DNA from: Strongylocentrotus purpuratus
Lineage: Eukaryota; Echinodermata; Echinoidea; Camarodonta; Strongylocentrotidae
DNA: 64,000 nt
Direction: 5' to 3'
Assembly (NCBI RefSeq): GCF_000002235.5
Contig: NW_022145599.1
Location: forward strand, 3,851,677-3,915,676
How positions within the stretch are numbered: position 1 is the first letter of the stretch; every line of letters begins with the position of its first letter. The notes beneath the pieces were generated by a model. That model was given only the letters and a program-made list of their open reading frames with translations, was not told the DNA's origin and did not search any database. Both the position numbers and the translations under genes were made by a program. Positions 21,771-31,668 of the stretch are shown in pieces.

Positions 21771-23494
21771 ACATGAAAGATATATGGGGGAGAATGAATG
21801 TAGAGAGACGGGGAGAAAGAGAGATATTTAATGATGTGTATGAAGATAAAATGCAAAGAAAATTTGTGCTATTTGTATGCATGATTAATGTACTCCAATG
21901 TTAGAAAATTGAATTACAAATATCTTTGTGTTGTTTGTGACATACGCAGACCTAATTCATAATTTGCTAAATGAGAGAGAATACATCGAACATTTTTCAT
22001 CATTGCCACGGCTCTCCTTAAAACAAATATAAAAGGAAAGTTAATATTCTGCCGATGGGATGGATATTCAAGCTTTGCACCCACCAACAGATTCTGCTTC
22101 AACTTTTGCAACTATCAAAGTTTTTATTAAATGCAATTTAGAGTTGCAATAGACTCTTAAAAATTCCATTTATAACCGCTTTTATCATGACCCATACGAG
22201 CAAAACTTACTGTTATTTAATGCTTACTGAGGTTGAGTGAGGTGATGTCAATGTCTTGAATTCTGCTCTCTTTCTGCTCTGATATAGCAATAGCTGCAGC
22301 TAGAGCAGGATGATGCTGTTCATTAGGCCCTCGAATGCTGGGTAAACTGATTTAAATAAGAAAGGAAAAAAAAATGTACAGTTAACATAACAATCTTTTG
22401 AACAGATTTGATTAAAGTGCAGACACGTGGTCATCTTCTACATGTAGATTATCTGTTAATTAATGGAGTTTTGGTTTATCATCTATCATCATCATTTATT
22501 AAAGTCAGCATTTTCCCTCCTACGAGGGGTTACTGACTTTCACCCAATGACCCAATGATGACACTCCCTCCCTACACTACTTATTGTCTCGACTATTAAG
22601 CATCCTCTTCATTTAGACCAACCATACTACTTTCTTTCTTCACTGTATCTTTCCATTTCTTATTTTATCTTTTTAAAATATTATATTTTCAATCACAAAC
22701 CTTTTCTCATGTTATCATGGATGATACAGAAATAAAGTACACATGAAGCAGGAGAAAATGTGCAATGAAATAAGCAACTTTCTTTTGAAACCCAAAATTT
22801 GGAGCAGAATGTAATCGGATATGCTCTTGATACAAATTATTCAGCAGACGTACAGAGTATTAAAGTGAATTAAATCCTCTTTACACCGATTTCAGTCTCT
22901 CTCTGTTTATTGAGTCCTTTGATTTGGGGCCATAGAGCTACTATCTCCATCCACTTGAATGCAAATATGTTAGTTATTGTGGCCTGTTGAAATTGACTAG
23001 AACTGGAACGGCATGCTCCTCAGTGAGTGGAAAATGTGCTCTGAAATCTAGCAAATTGGGTAATAATAATGGTAACTTATGCTCGGGTCAGTTAGTGGTT
23101 AGTGCAGATAACTTATTATCATCCTTATAACTGCCAAGTGGTGTGGGGGGAATCATGTTTATTCATGCAATATGTAAAGTACATATCATCCACGTACTTT
23201 GAAAAATAATGAAGGGTTGAAAAGTTGAGTGAAGCTAATGGCCAGGCCCCAACAATAGCTTTGGTATAAACAGCCAAACCCCTTTCTAAACTCGCTGCCA
23301 ATAAGACAGGATACAGATGATGTGGAATGACCTTGAGAGCATACAAGGTCGGGTTCAAGTTCCTGGTCACTTTCAGGGCAGCAGCATCAACAAGCGAAAG
23401 AAGATCATGAGCCATTCCTGAAAAGCCCTCCACTTTTAGCATGGACTGATTTTCACCAAGTGAGCGAGCTTTGAATAGACGACATGCCATGGTC
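11416..23494 (-). CDS. LRRC14-like leucine-rich-repeat protein gene (5 coding exons, 508 aa)
   Basis: This is the only well-supported host protein gene. Five exons on the minus strand join in consistent phase (2, 1, 1, 0) with GT donors and AG acceptors, for 1527 coding bases including the stop. The start ATG at 23490 sits in ACCATGG just after a TTTTTTAG acceptor, so an upstream non-coding exon probably exists. Residues 52-97 match the N-terminal block of LRRC14/PRAME proteins (IPHHLYPVLL, then a GAWPL motif), and about eight leucine-rich repeats fill 228-440. The length is close to vertebrate LRRC14 (about 490 aa). LRRC14 relatives act in the cytoplasm and have been linked to NF-kappaB signalling control, and PRAME-type proteins to CUL2 ubiquitin ligases; the role here is inferred from family only. 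Introns 3 and 4 carry LINEs and DNA transposons. Confidence 0.85.
12304..12408. mobile_element. Short MITE with CAGTCAAAC-like ends
   Basis: The left end CAGTCAAACTTGTCTTA and the inverted right end (CAGTAAAACCTGTTTATTA read inward) match with a few mismatches over about 15 bp, with TA before the left end. It lies in intron 4 of the LRRC14-like gene. The interior reads GTGGCCACCT, a motif typical of repeated MITEs. Confidence 0.55.
12641..13846 (+). CDS. LINE ORF1: cysteine-rich, proline-rich, zinc-knuckle protein (401 aa)
   Basis: This is the RNA-binding ORF1 of the LINE. The N-terminal 75 residues form an unrecognised globular segment. Residues about 119-137 hold a cysteine cluster, CLMCDLKCNVKERICMKC, possibly zinc binding. 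A long proline, serine and glutamine-rich middle includes two copies of a roughly 45-residue repeat (SFP-IRSTQ ... PFQY-QSR-RTHPQ). The C-terminus has two CCHC knuckles, C364-x2-C-x4-H-x4-C377 and C385-x2-C-x4-H-x4-C398. The frame is intact. It is followed 39 bases later by ORF2. It differs completely from the ORF1 of the related LINE at 34994, which has SAP and esterase-like domains. Confidence 0.85.
   Translation: MTIKIRTNRYHGIPGTSSFKYKLPKGITCDSIYFALEVIFKAHESVPEGLATTDFYLGELTQIYPELNVEICRHFVLVKETERGNRSSVSLSNNEDNHDNSSIVSVTSSHHGISRDGRCLMCDLKCNVKERICMKCKCVHQRIDQLSSDMKEVKHVIEALLDVPRLKEKSIPSNHRSPNVTTSSSIRPPQYSTSTSVQPPQISQPSPPGTSSRPLRHPSTRPIPSQPPLQPWQQTYRPPLDSFPPIRSTQTASLQPPLPYQPTPPFQYIQSRNRTHPQPLPPEEKDSFPSIRSTQPVPLQSTQRTSFPYQQTPPFQYTQSRERTHPQSLPPRQQYNMPMNHRSTYASVVSAPTSRNLSRAFQGCEFCGEPNHRAHFCRHGAPLQCRQCLQTGHKLRYCPYY
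13886..16929 (+). pseudogene. LINE ORF2: endonuclease/reverse transcriptase, one frameshift
   Basis: The first frame (13886 to about 15560) carries the AP-like endonuclease with NETF at residue 75, GDFN at 183 and SDHYMV at 250, and enters the reverse transcriptase. The second frame (about 15565-16929) continues with FRPISILP, FIDLRRAFDTVN (catalytic D95 of that piece), VPQGSILGP and YADD at 182, then the C-terminal thumb region. The break is a tandem duplication of the 8 bases TTTTTCCG at 15549-15564. No RNase H domain is present. All catalytic motifs remain, so the copy is probably young but unable to make full-length protein. Confidence 0.9.
17186..17230 (+). other. Conserved LINE 3' hairpin motif
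   Basis: CAGGGCC, then CATGGAAGAC, and finally GCTACCCTG just before the microsatellite tail. The CAGGG/CCCTG arms can pair. The same motif and spacing occur at 39493-39539 in another LINE, indicating conservation for RT recognition. That function is known for 3' ends of several LINE clades and inferred here. Confidence 0.65.
17400..17690 (-). pseudogene. LINE reverse-transcriptase fragment
   Basis: On the minus strand the translation runs SSWFESNLSNRSQYLVYNN, then VPQGSILGP, then FLIHINDLTHSS with frame breaks. These are the fingers/palm motifs around RT block B. No endonuclease or thumb is attached, so it is a short relic inside the TA-target transposon. Confidence 0.7.
17860..18625. other. 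Intron 4 remainder, no recognised feature
   Basis: AT-rich sequence between the TA transposon and coding exon 4 of the LRRC14-like gene. No repeat pairing, coding frame or RNA motif was recognised. Confidence 0.5.
18630..18808 (-). CDS. LRRC14-like gene, coding exon 4
   Basis: 179 bases between a TATTTTCTATCAG acceptor and a GAG/GTGAGC donor: two bases plus 59 codons ending in phase 0. It contains ELRILMNSRVTGQEM and the KRLTIDQCGTDLVERVLDL helix, which line up with the LRRC14 segment just before the main repeats. A degenerate LINE begins only about 20 bp upstream of the acceptor, inside intron 3. Confidence 0.8.
18828..20757 (+). pseudogene. 5'-truncated, degenerate LINE (RT and 3' end)
   Basis: It begins inside the reverse transcriptase (LNRININKAIGPDDLP), shifts frame near 18950, then shows FSKAFDTVDH, an in-frame TAA at 19359, CGVPQGTKIGP, YVDD and the thumb segment with ALEYAAPVWHP. 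After about 19945 the frame breaks again with a small internal deletion, and the C-terminal part ends near 20200. The 3' UTR closes with AATAAACTGAACTGAACTG, a (TGAAC)n tail shared with 62380-62575. It lies in intron 3 of the LRRC14-like gene, on the opposite strand. Confidence 0.85.
20760..21525. other. Intron 3 remainder, no recognised feature
   Basis: AT-rich non-coding sequence between the degenerate LINE and coding exon 3, with a T-rich run at 21045-21080. Nothing further recognised. Confidence 0.5.
21530..21628 (-). CDS. LRRC14-like gene, coding exon 3
   Basis: 99 bases between a TCTCTCTTTAG acceptor and an AAAG/GTGATC donor. Two leading bases complete the codon split by intron 2, 32 codons follow and one base remains, matching the next exon. 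The peptide is basic and helical (FLNTLLKGRQAATKDIV) and falls where vertebrate LRRC14 has its variable linker helix. Confidence 0.75.
21630..21825. repeat. GA-rich microsatellite
   Basis: Repeated GAGAGAGAAAGG and GAGAGA units in intron 2 of the LRRC14-like gene, starting a few bases upstream of the exon 3 acceptor. On the gene strand it reads as CT-rich, extending the polypyrimidine tract of that acceptor. Open frames through it are artefacts of the repeat. Confidence 0.85.
22228..22337 (-). CDS. LRRC14-like gene, coding exon 2
   Basis: 110 bases between a TTTACCCAG acceptor and a CTCA/GTAAGC donor. One leading base completes codon 98, 36 full codons follow and one base is left over. The peptide is alanine-rich, then contains IQDIDITSLNL, the start of the first LRR-like strand in this family. 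Confidence 0.8.
22338..23197. other. Intron 1, no recognised element
   Basis: AT-rich intron between coding exons 1 and 2 of the LRRC14-like gene. A TACGAGGGGTTACTGACTTT stretch near 22530 looks repeat-like, but no partner was found in the window. Confidence 0.5.
23198..23494 (-). CDS. LRRC14-like gene, first coding exon
   Basis: The acceptor reads AATTTTTTAG then GACC before the ATG at 23490-23488, with a strong Kozak context. It encodes residues 1-97 plus two bases of codon 98. The donor is AAA/GTACGT at 23198/23197. The exon carries the family N-terminal block with LYPVLL and a tryptophan-containing GAWPL motif. Reading past the donor stays open to 23125, but the phase and alignment of the next exon favour the splice. 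Confidence 0.8.
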
Positions 23495-23879
23495 CTAAAA
23501 AATTGCAAAATAATAATAATAATAATAAATATAAATTAAGACGGGAGTTGCTGCTACCTAGTTGTTTGGCGTTCAACAATAAGGGATAGAGCAACGTCGA
23601 CCTGGCGCTGCTCAGTGCCTGCCGGGCTCACGATCAATTGGGCAAAAGATTTTCCATTTTCGGTTTAATAAAATTTGGAGTGGACTTTAAAAGATTATTA
23701 ATAGTATACAAATATACACTGTCTTGAGAAGTTCTGGTTAAAACTATGTGTAAGGGGTGACTCCAATAGTGCTATTTGCTGAGGGGCACAGCCTCAAAGC
23801 AAATGGTGATGATGATGATAGAAATGAACTTCTTAAATTAAGATTTGAAGAAGAAAAAAAGGAAAAAAAATCTAAACCC

Positions 23880-24890
23880 TGTATTCCTGCAGGTGTTGTG
23901 TGGTTATCAACTTGATCATCCTCTCGTGGAAGATGCACTCTCCCTGGTATGGGTGCTGTTTCCAACAAGTCCGTGGCAGGTCATTGCCACTGATTTGTTC
24001 CACTTGGATGGTAAGGAGTAGGCCTACTTACTAATTGCAGATGTATATTCCAAGTACCCAATTGTCAAAAAAATCCAAGGACGAGCAACAAGTGCCTGTG
24101 CCATTGACATACTGAAGGAAGTATTCTCCGAACACGGCACACCAGAGAAAGTTTTGAGTGACAATTAAATGGTCCTCAATACAGTAGCTCTCAGTTCAAA
24201 TTCTTTGCTGACGGGTAGAGTTTTACTCATGTAACCTCAAGCCCGAGATACCCGCAGTCAAATGGATATATTGAACGTCAGGTACAAACCATGAAGATGA
24301 CGATGACGAAAGCGAAGCGAGCCAGACAAGACGTCGACAAGGCTTTGCAGTACGTGAGCTAGGGCAACACCCATCGACTCTCAATATCTACCGTCACCAG
24401 CAGAACTACTACTGGGTAGAAAGATCCAGACGAATCTTCCAGTAAGGATCCATAACCGTGATCCTAATAGGGAAGCAGTGAAAGAACGCCTTCAAGAAAG
24501 ATAAGATCAGCAGAAGTTCTACTACTACAGGAACACGCGTCCCCTCCCACCATTTCACCAAGGACAGCGGGTTCGCATAAAAAACCAGGAAAATGGACAC
24601 TGGGACAAAGGAACAGTCCTAAAGAAGAGACCTGAACCAAAGTCCTATGAGGTGCAAACACCAAGTGGCCAAACTCTATGACGCACCCGTAGACACATTC
24701 GGAAAACAGGAGAAAAACCTGAAATCCATCATGACATAGAACAAGTCATTTAACAGAATGATCAAGACAACATGCCAACAGATGGAAGCACACACAGATC
24801 ACAAAACAGCGCTAAACAAACTCAGAACACATATGTCACTAGATCAGGTCGACATGTTCGCAGACCTGTACATTTTGATCCTTAAACATC
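23880..24890 (+). pseudogene. Ty3/gypsy integrase remnant
   Basis: In several broken frames it reads PWQVIATDLFHLDGKE, YSKYPIVKKI, GTPEKVLSDN, RYPQSNGYIERQVQ and, in the C-terminal domain, HQGQRVRIK and PKSYEVQTPSGQT. These are the DDE core and C-terminal domain of a Ty3/gypsy integrase; at least four stops and one frameshift disable it. A stop near 24884 is followed by about 450 bases without a recognised gene, then a polypurine tract and LTR start at 25328. No RT or protease was found upstream. Confidence 0.85.
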
Positions 24891-25327
24891 GTTATTTTGT
24901 CATTATAGACACTATGATAGAGTTAGAAATTGTTTAATGAATTTAAAGTTGTTGATGTTGAACAAGTTCAAAAATATTGTTATATTTTAAAATGCATGTA
25001 CATATATAGCTTCAGATGAACGAAAAACAGGGAATTAATAATCGTTCAAATATAAAAGTTTTAAATCCCTTAATGGAATCTTGAAACGCTTTGAAAAAAA
25101 GGAGAAAATACCATACAAAATGAATACACCCTAAAAGATACCTAAAGAGGTATTACTGATATGAAAATAGTGATCGAGAAAGTTATTGAGCTCTAATTGC
25201 TCCAAAGACATTTTCAAACAATTCTTCAAAAGTGAGATTTATGATTCACATTCGAAATCAGACTTTTGTAAATATAAACGGAATAAGAAACAGAATAAGT
25301 CTGTAAATTACCATTCATTTGTTTGTT

Positions 25328-25520
25328 AAAAGAAGGGGGATGTAATGAGATGAGTTATATGCTATAACTACATTCATATGCGCGCATGCATATCTCTTGT
25401 GTAAAAGAAACGCGGTTGAAATAGGTTGCACAATAAAGGACACGCCAAGGTCATGAACATTATATCTATTGTCTCCAGTTTTATCTTTATTTGACTTCTT
25501 TGTGTAGGAACACAAAACAG
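25328..25520 (+). mobile_element. Polypurine tract and 3' LTR start of the gypsy remnant
   Basis: AAAAGAAGGGGGA at 25328-25340 is a good polypurine tract and is followed at once by TGTAATGAG, an LTR-like start. An AATAAA signal lies near 25433. The right end of the LTR could not be fixed, and no second LTR is in the window, so the end coordinate is approximate. Confidence 0.5.
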
Positions 25521-25779
25521 CAGATGTGAGGAAGAGAAATAATGTCTGCATCTGAGCTTTGATAGGAAGATCGTAGAACAATTCAAAATCACTCTAGATC
25601 TAGGCCTATATATGCGCGTCTATGCAGTAGCAAGGATCCTGGTAATGGTATGCCGTAACCAATCAGGAGGAGAAGCGTCAGGCAGCATTTATTTTCTATT
25701 CTACGGCTCTTCTTCTTCTTCTTCTTCTGATTAAGTCTGCCTCCTTCAATTGACTGAAGATTCTTGCAAACTATGTGCG

Positions 25780-28763
25780 TTTGTGTGTGAACCGCAATTT
25801 ACGTCCATTCGAGTGCTATTTACATTATAATACAGGTTATTTACAAATATTTACAAGCTCATGTATAAGATGGAGGAAGACTAGCCACTTGCTGTCACCA
25901 ACCGTCTGCAGTCGACTACGGAAGGCTCCAACAGATGGCGCTACACAAATTTCTGAGGGCAGGGAATTCCAACTCCTTACTATCCTCGGAAAGAATGAAT
26001 GCCGATGCGATTCAGTTCTTGAGTTTGGCATCTGATAGGAATGTGGTGGGGTGGCTCTCGTCAACTGGGTGACTTGTATGATATAGTCCTGAGCCGGAAG
26101 AAGAGCGAGATCGTTGTGTATATTATACATCATAGTTAGTCTGTCATTTTCTCTGCGCTATTGTAGACTGGTCCAATCAAGTTCTTTCAGCATACTGCTG
26201 ACACTTGATGTATTATGTATAAACGATTCAGAGTGAATCTTGCAGCTCTTCTTTGCACCATTTCAACTTTTTAAATGAGGTTTGGGTAAGCTGGGTCCCA
26301 GACAGAGGAAGCATACTCTACGATCGGTCAAACCAACAGTTTGTATGCAGTGGGTTTGAGGTCAGAAGATTTAATGCGTAGATTGCGTCTTAGAAAGGCG
26401 AGGACGTTATTGGCTTTGTTGACAGTATATTGATATGTTTGGTCCACTTGAGATTAGAAGTGATGGTAACACCCAAGTACTTCGCAGAGTCAACGGTTTC
26501 AAGGGGGGGGGGGGTGTTCTTCAGATGATACACATGTGTGTTGTGCCTTGCTTCTTTTCCTGGAGACTGTGAGTACCTTGCATTTGTCCGTGTTCAAAAC
26601 GATCATCCATTTTTCAGCCCGGTCTCTAATCCTGTTGAGGTCTTGTTGAAGATTGTGTGCATAATGTTGGTTGTCGATGGTCATGTAGGAAATAGCATCA
26701 TCGGCAAATAGGCGAACTTTGGATGCTAGACCATTTGGCAAGTCATTTATGTAGAATAGAAAGAGACAAGGTCCAAGAACCGACCCTTGAGGCACTCCAG
26801 ATTCCACTGCTATTGATGATGAGTTCTTGCCATCCAAAAGGACTCTTTGACTTCTTCCATGGAGAAAGCTTTGGATCCATCCAAGATTCTTCCCTCTGAC
26901 ACCATAGAACTGCAATTTGTGCAAGAGCCGTTGATGCCCAACCTTGTTGAATGCTTTCGAAAAATCCATGATTATGGCATCCGTTTGACGTCCTTCGTCC
27001 AAGTTCTTGTGCAGATCACTTGTGAATCCTAATAACTGTTGTTCATATGACATGTTCTTGCAAAAGCCATATTGAAGGGGGAAGATGATGCTATTTCTGT
27101 CCCCATGCTTTTGCTGGCTAGAACATGTTCCATTAGTTTGCAGCAAATGCATGTTAGTGAGATGGGACGATAGTTTATTGGAGTTGATCTATTACGTTTC
27201 TTGTAGATTGGTATATCATTCGCCTCACGCCAGTCCTCTGGTATTACACTCGTTTCATAGGACAAGCGGAATATATCACAAAGAATAGGAGCCAGAGTTG
27301 TTGCCAATTGCTTCAAGACTTGTTTAGTTATACCGTCCGGTCCAGTAGCTTTGTGTATCTACAGGCCAAAGAGCAAATTTTCTACACCCTTTGGTGTGAG
27401 CACAATATCCTCTCTTCCTTGAAATGATGAGGTCGCGGTAGTTGTCTGGGATGGGTGTTTCCTTGGTGAATGCACTTTGGAACCGTTGGTTCAGTGCTTC
27501 AGCTATTGCTATCGTATCAGTGACTGTAGTACCATTAGTTTTCAGTTCTGCTATTCCTGTGTTGTCAGACCTGTTATGTTTGATGAACCTCCAAAATCTC
27601 TTCATAATGTCATGTTTTGTGTTATCTTCATCGGTAGAAAAAAGGGATTCCACATAATTCCAATACACCCTCCTTTAGCTCTTGTTGTAGTGTTTTCTTG
27701 ATTGTTCTTACTTCTTCCTCCAAAAGATAGGGGATGAGTCCATGATTTCTTGATTGTAGGTCTCGACATTTTTTGTTCAACCTGTCTATCCTTTGGATGA
27801 TCCTTCTTTTCTTGTTCGTAATCCATGGTCATCCTTCTTAGATGTCAGTTTTTGTGGTACAATCCCTTCTCTATTCCACTCTTAAAGATAATCCATGCTT
27901 CATTCACGAAGCATAAGTCAAGCTTGTCTGCAATTTCCTCTCCGACACCTTCCATAAAGTCAGCAAACTTTTTCCAGTCAGCTTTGCTGTAGATGTTGAT
28001 TCTCGCTTGCTAATTCTGCCGAGTCGGACATCTAGCAATTGTGAGCAGCGGGCAGTCATGATCTGAAATGCCGGGTTTAACTGATACATCAGTGATCAAC
28101 GTTGGGTTACTAACTAGGAACAGACCGAGTACATTTTATCCTCTTGTTGTCTCTGTGACTACTTGTGTTAGACCATGATCATCCACTATTGAATCAAAGG
28201 CATGATGAAGTGCAGAGTAGTGGCATGCCTTCACTTGTCGGGTATTCCAATTCCATCCAGGCAGATTGAAATCACCACCTATCACTGCTGTGTGATCATG
28301 ATTTAATCTACTCAAAGATTGCTGGAGTTCTGTGAGGCTTTCTTCGTCATTTTCATGGGGCCTATAGTAAGCAGCTACATGAAGTGTCTTAGACCACGCC
28401 ATGTTCAATTTACACCAAATAATTTCACAGTTAGTTTCAAGTTCTATCTCTCTTGTTGCAAGAAGTTCCTTCTTATAGATATGAACACCCCACTATGGGG
28501 GTCATTTGGTCGATCCCTCCTCTCAATGTGATCAGTTGGGAAGACCTCGATGATGTTGATTGCATGACGATAACCAAGATTCTGTTCCAATGACGACGTC
28601 CTGATCATGGATTTACATCCGAAGATGAAAAGATTGCTTTTTGGCCCTTGACAACCCACATTAAGAATATGGAAACTTATCTTCTTAGGTTTTACAACTT
28701 GTCTTCTTGGTGAGGACGTATGAATTGGTGAACCTATCACTCTCTGTGAAGGAGGGGTCATTT
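25780..28763 (-). pseudogene. Degenerate LINE ORF2 (endonuclease to C-terminus)
   Basis: Read on the minus strand from 28763, it shows an endonuclease (ISFHILNVGCQG, HSGVFISIRR, then GGDFNLPGWNWN at about 28270 and ISDHDCPLL), a linker, and a reverse transcriptase with YRPISLT, IIMDFSKAFNKVGH, SGVPQGSVLGP and FADDA (about 26690-27250). It closes with the C-terminal SFFPRIVRSWNSLP near 25980. Several stops and frameshifts separate these blocks. It is the jockey/CR1-like type and shares its C-terminal motif with the fragment at 40330-40860. Its 5' border abuts an AACTGG-family element. Confidence 0.85.
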
Positions 28764-29395
28764 CCCAGAAGGAAAAACCAGTTACCACCAGTTGAAATTT
28801 CCAACTGGTTCCAGTTAACTTCAACTGGAAACAGTTAGATTCAACTGGAACCAGTTAAATTCAACCGGTTCCAGTTGATTCTAACTGGTCCATGATGCGC
28901 ATCAAGCGGATATTTGGTGCGACTGCATTTCATTTAACTGGAACCAGTCCTTAATGACCAGTTACACCAGTTGATAACTGATCTGTTTGCAAACTTCCAG
29001 TTGCACCAGTTAATAACTGGTCTGTGAATGGCATATTTCCAGTTGCGCCTGTGATATCTGGCCGTCTGTTGGCATATTTCCAGTTGCACCAGTTGATAAC
29101 TGGTCTGTGGGCATATTTCCAGTTGCAACAGTTGATAACTGGTCCGTGGGCATATTTCCAGTTGGCCAGTTGATAACTGGTCTGTGAATTCCAACTGGAC
29201 CAGTTAGAATTTGACCAGTTGAATTCCTACTGGACCAGTTAGAATTTGAGCAGTTGAATTTCAACTGGACCAGTTAGAATTTGACCAGTTAAATTTGACC
29301 AGTTTAATTCCAACTGGACCAGTAAGAATTCAACTGGTCAAATTCTAACTGATCCGTTGGCCAATTTCCAGTTGACACCAGCTAATTTGCATAAT
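28764..29395. repeat. AACTGG-family element D with terminal repeat
   Basis: It opens with CCCAGAAGGAAAAACCAGTT, the exact inverse of the border that closes element E at 40292 apart from one neighbouring base. Arrays of CCAGTT/AACTGG words follow, including a repeated unit with GTTGATAACTGGTCTGTGGG and GCATATTTCCAGTTG. It ends in GACACCAGCTAATTTGCAT, which matches the complement of 57433-57451. Confidence 0.75.
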
Positions 29396-29639
29396 ATGAT
29401 CATAATATCTCTCTTGAGATGGACGTGTTTTTCGCGAGCTCCTGAAAAATGCACTTTTCTGCAGCCAAATAATGGACTCAAGGAAACTTTTTATACCAAA
29501 CTGACGACGAAAGGACAGTGGTGAGATTTGTGTAATTCATTTTTCACAAATTTGTAGACTTTTAAAGATTTTGGCCATTTTATACTGTTATTTTGGTCAA
29601 TTTTTTAAATATTTATTTTCTTGATTTTTGAACATTAAG

Positions 29640-30013
29640 CGCAATATAAACACTTTACGCAGAATTCATCTTGGATACAGCGCAAGTGAGCGCAAAGATA
29701 CAACGCAAGTGTGCGCTAGTGAGTTATCTCCAAAGACGTTTAAATATAATTACTAGACGGAAAGCAGCACGCGCGGAAACCATGCAGATGAATGGGATTA
29801 GGCTCCGCCTCTTTTGGATCATTTGAAGACAAAATAAGCCACCGAGGCGGCTCTTTGATTGGATATGAGCCTCATGAATATGTATTTTATCGATAGTATC
29901 GTTTAAGAAACCGGATAATATATTTGACCTCATTGCGTCACTTTAATTATGCAGATTTATGCACGACGCAGGCTACTCGCACAAACTGAGAAGATTTAGT
30001 TCATTGAGAATGG
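29640..30013 (+). promoter_or_regulatory. Possible promoter and first exon of a plus-strand transcript
   Basis: The segment holds a GC-box-like GGCTCCGCCTC, a reversed CCAAT box in TTTGATTGGAT and CpG-bearing words, unlike its AT-rich surroundings. It ends in GAGAATGG/GTGAGTAA, a near-consensus 5' splice site at 30014. No TATA box or start site can be fixed. Function is inference. Confidence 0.3.
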
Positions 30014-30766
30014 GTGAGTAATTGATTGAAATATGAGTAGATTAAGTGAATTTAGTCATCAATTTTGAAAAAGCTGCAATAGTCTTTGTGATCTATGGTA
30101 ATTTCGTTACATTGTGAGACCGTTCTCAACAGATTTTTGGGGAAAAGACTAGGAAATTATTGCTCTTGAAATTGAACTTTGATTTTCATCGTCATGAAAT
30201 AGTTTGACTGCGGTTTGCCGTCATTTCACCCTAGTACTCCAGTTAGGGGCCCGGCCGTTCCGGCAGGCCCACCCCGGGGAATTTCGGTGCTCATCTGCAT
30301 CAAGATAAAACTTTCTAATCAAGTTTTATTTCAGATTTGATCGTCATCATGAATCTAATTCATCAATCATCGATTTAATTTAAATCGAGATTTAACGTTA
30401 CACCTTACAATAATCTCTGAAGCATGATCTTTTTTGATAATCCAAGTGGATTAATTCTTGTTAAAATCTTTAGTAGATGTTGACTCTGATGGCTTTACTT
30501 ATCAGTGCCATCCGTTCGCTCAGTTGCATCCGTGTCAAATTTATTAAGACCAAAATTATCTGTGACCATTGATAATCAAACCACTCCAAATCCTATTTCA
30601 TTTAGATGTAAACCTGGAACTTATTAATACAAAGTATTAAAAAAACATCAACACTAGGATTTGTTTATTTAATAATTAGATTTTGTGTGGGTCCAGCATG
30701 CTTGTCAAGTTATCATTTAGAGTCTAAACCTTGACCTTACTACTAGATCTAGATCTAGACCCCTAT

Positions 30767-30910
30767 CAGTGGCGTACGCAGGATTTTTTCAAGGGGGAGG
30801 GGGGGGGGGTTAACATTTTGAAATCGGACCAAAAATTTCGCAACGACTCAGCCAGCCACTGAATAAGCATGGGGGGGGGGGTTTAGGTCATCCATTTGGA
30901 TTTTTTTTTG

Positions 30911-30943
<33 letters not shown>

Positions 30944-31263
30944 CACTAAAAAAAGGGGAGGGGGGGGGGGTTCCAGAAAAACATACAGGGCTTGAATTAA
31001 TCCAAGGCCACCAAGGCCATGGCCGTGGATGCCCCTTTGATTGGCCTCAATGCCCCTCTCACTGGCCTTGGACTCTTTGGTGATTTTATGTGCCCTTTCC
31101 AATTCTTCCTATTTGTTCTGTAATATAGGAATGTGCCCTACAGAAAAGTGGCCTTGCCATAAAAATATTGAAATTTAAGGCCTGAACATACACATAAAAA
31201 AACTGAAGGTAGGGGGTTTACCCCAACCCTCCCCCCCCCCCCCCCCCCCTGCGTACGCTTCTG
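30767..31263. mobile_element. hAT-like MITE
   Basis: The left end CAGTGGCGTACGCAGG and inverted right end CAGAAGCGTACGCAGG match at 14 of 16 bases. The 8-bp flanks ACCCCTAT and ACTCCTGT agree at six positions, fitting an aged hAT-type target-site duplication. Poly-G and poly-C runs lie inside each end, with an A-tract at 30915-30943. No transposase. Confidence 0.65.
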
Positions 31264-31668
31264 ACTCCTGTTATTACTTTTAATATAATTATTAGAGATT
31301 TTTTTCTTCTCTGAATTGTGCAGTTCATGTTGATAAATCTATTTGTTTGTGTAAGAGAAGACCCCTTGTCCACAATTATGTTTACTTATGAAGTCCACTT
31401 CTTCTTGTCTTAATAAACCAATTCTACTTAAGACTACTTTATATCTAGGCCATATAAAGCACTTTTTGAGGCACAAGTTAAATCTTCCATTCGATTTTAC
31501 TTTGTACTGTGGTCCATTAAATTGGAATGTTGATTTCCACACTATATTAAAATTTAGGCCAACCATGACATGAAAAAAAGCTTTTATGCTAGATCTATTT
31601 TTATTTTGTTAAGGAGAAAGGGACGCCTTGATTGTCGTATTGATTTTGTTTTCTTTTTGTTCCAACAG
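31264..31668. other. AT-rich non-coding stretch
   Basis: No element or coding frame was recognised; it would be part of the first intron of the candidate transcript. Confidence 0.4.

Noticed and set aside
23125..23197. Extension of the first LRRC14-like coding exon past 23198
   Set aside because: The in-frame extension has no family similarity, and splicing at AAA/GTACGT gives the right phase for the next exon.
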